Assembly (NCBI GenBank): GCA_964481755.1
Contig: CAYZVH010000161.1
Location: forward strand, 1-6,854
Length of the DNA stretch: 6,854 nt
Origin: Phocaeicola_A sp964481755
GTDB lineage: Bacteria > Bacteroidota > Bacteroidia > Bacteroidales > Bacteroidaceae
Direction: 5' to 3'
The stretch's first letter is position 1, and each line of letters starts with the position of its first letter. The notes under the pieces are model-generated. The model saw only the letters and a program-made list of their open reading frames with translations, had not been told where the DNA came from and ran no database searches. The translations under genes were made by a program, and so were the position numbers. Positions 6,809 to 6,854 of this stretch are shown here, one piece after another.

Positions 6809-6822
6809 GCGGAAATTGAATA
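6809..6822. repeat. Direct repeat, right copy (GCGGAAATTGAATA)
   Basis: This is the partner of 6545-6558, with one mismatch and 264 bp between copies. It is followed by an AT-rich run and GGTATAG, as is the left copy. Confidence 0.5.
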
Positions 6823-6854
6823 CATATAATATATATAGGTATAGACAAACATCC

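Larger units (their letters stand above)
6506..6854. other. Gene-free 349-bp region rich in palindromes and repeats
   Basis: No convincing reading frame or RNA gene is seen after rnr. The stretch holds a 14-bp perfect palindrome (6532-6545), a 10-bp perfect palindrome GTCTATAGAC (6591-6600), the palindrome array (6625-6763), a C-rich run (6774-6779) and an AT-rich end (6815-6845). It could be the 3' untranslated region of rnr plus the upstream region of a gene beyond the window. Confidence 0.6.

Overview
The window looks like chromosomal DNA from a member of the Bacteroidales, most likely Bacteroides or a close relative. This is inferred from protein style and from promoter-like TAnnTTTG boxes with little Shine-Dalgarno signal; no rRNA or other species marker is present.

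Layout from left to right: (1) positions 1-682 are mostly intergenic. They hold one small plus-strand gene for a 73-residue zinc-ribbon-like protein (215-436), bracketed by copies of a 33-bp repeat unit (about 43-122 and 549-581). (2) Positions 683-2085, minus strand, hold a decayed gene of the AAA-ATPase-like/PD-(D/E)XK nuclease family. It lacks its N-terminal P-loop part and has a one-base frameshift at about 1946. (3) Positions 2169-4120, minus strand, hold a two-gene operon: an extended short-chain dehydrogenase/epimerase followed, with a 10-base overlap, by a multi-spanning PAP2/Aur1-like membrane phosphatase or phosphotransferase. (4) Positions 4250-6505, plus strand, hold a complete ribonuclease R gene (rnr), transcribed divergently from the operon. 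(5) Positions 6506-6854 contain no gene but are dense in symmetrical sequence: a 14-bp perfect palindrome just after rnr, then an array of at least five (probably six) 14-bp palindromes, mostly on a 22-bp period, bracketed by a 14-bp imperfect direct repeat.

The dehydrogenase and PAP2 protein probably work in one envelope or lipid pathway, because they are translationally coupled, one is an integral membrane protein, and the other has a hydrophobic segment near its C-terminus. The exact substrate cannot be read from the sequence. RNase R is housekeeping RNA turnover. The nuclease remnant and the two repeat systems mark the more fluid parts of the window. The strongest candidate for something undescribed is the palindrome array downstream of rnr, where symmetry is kept while the bases change.
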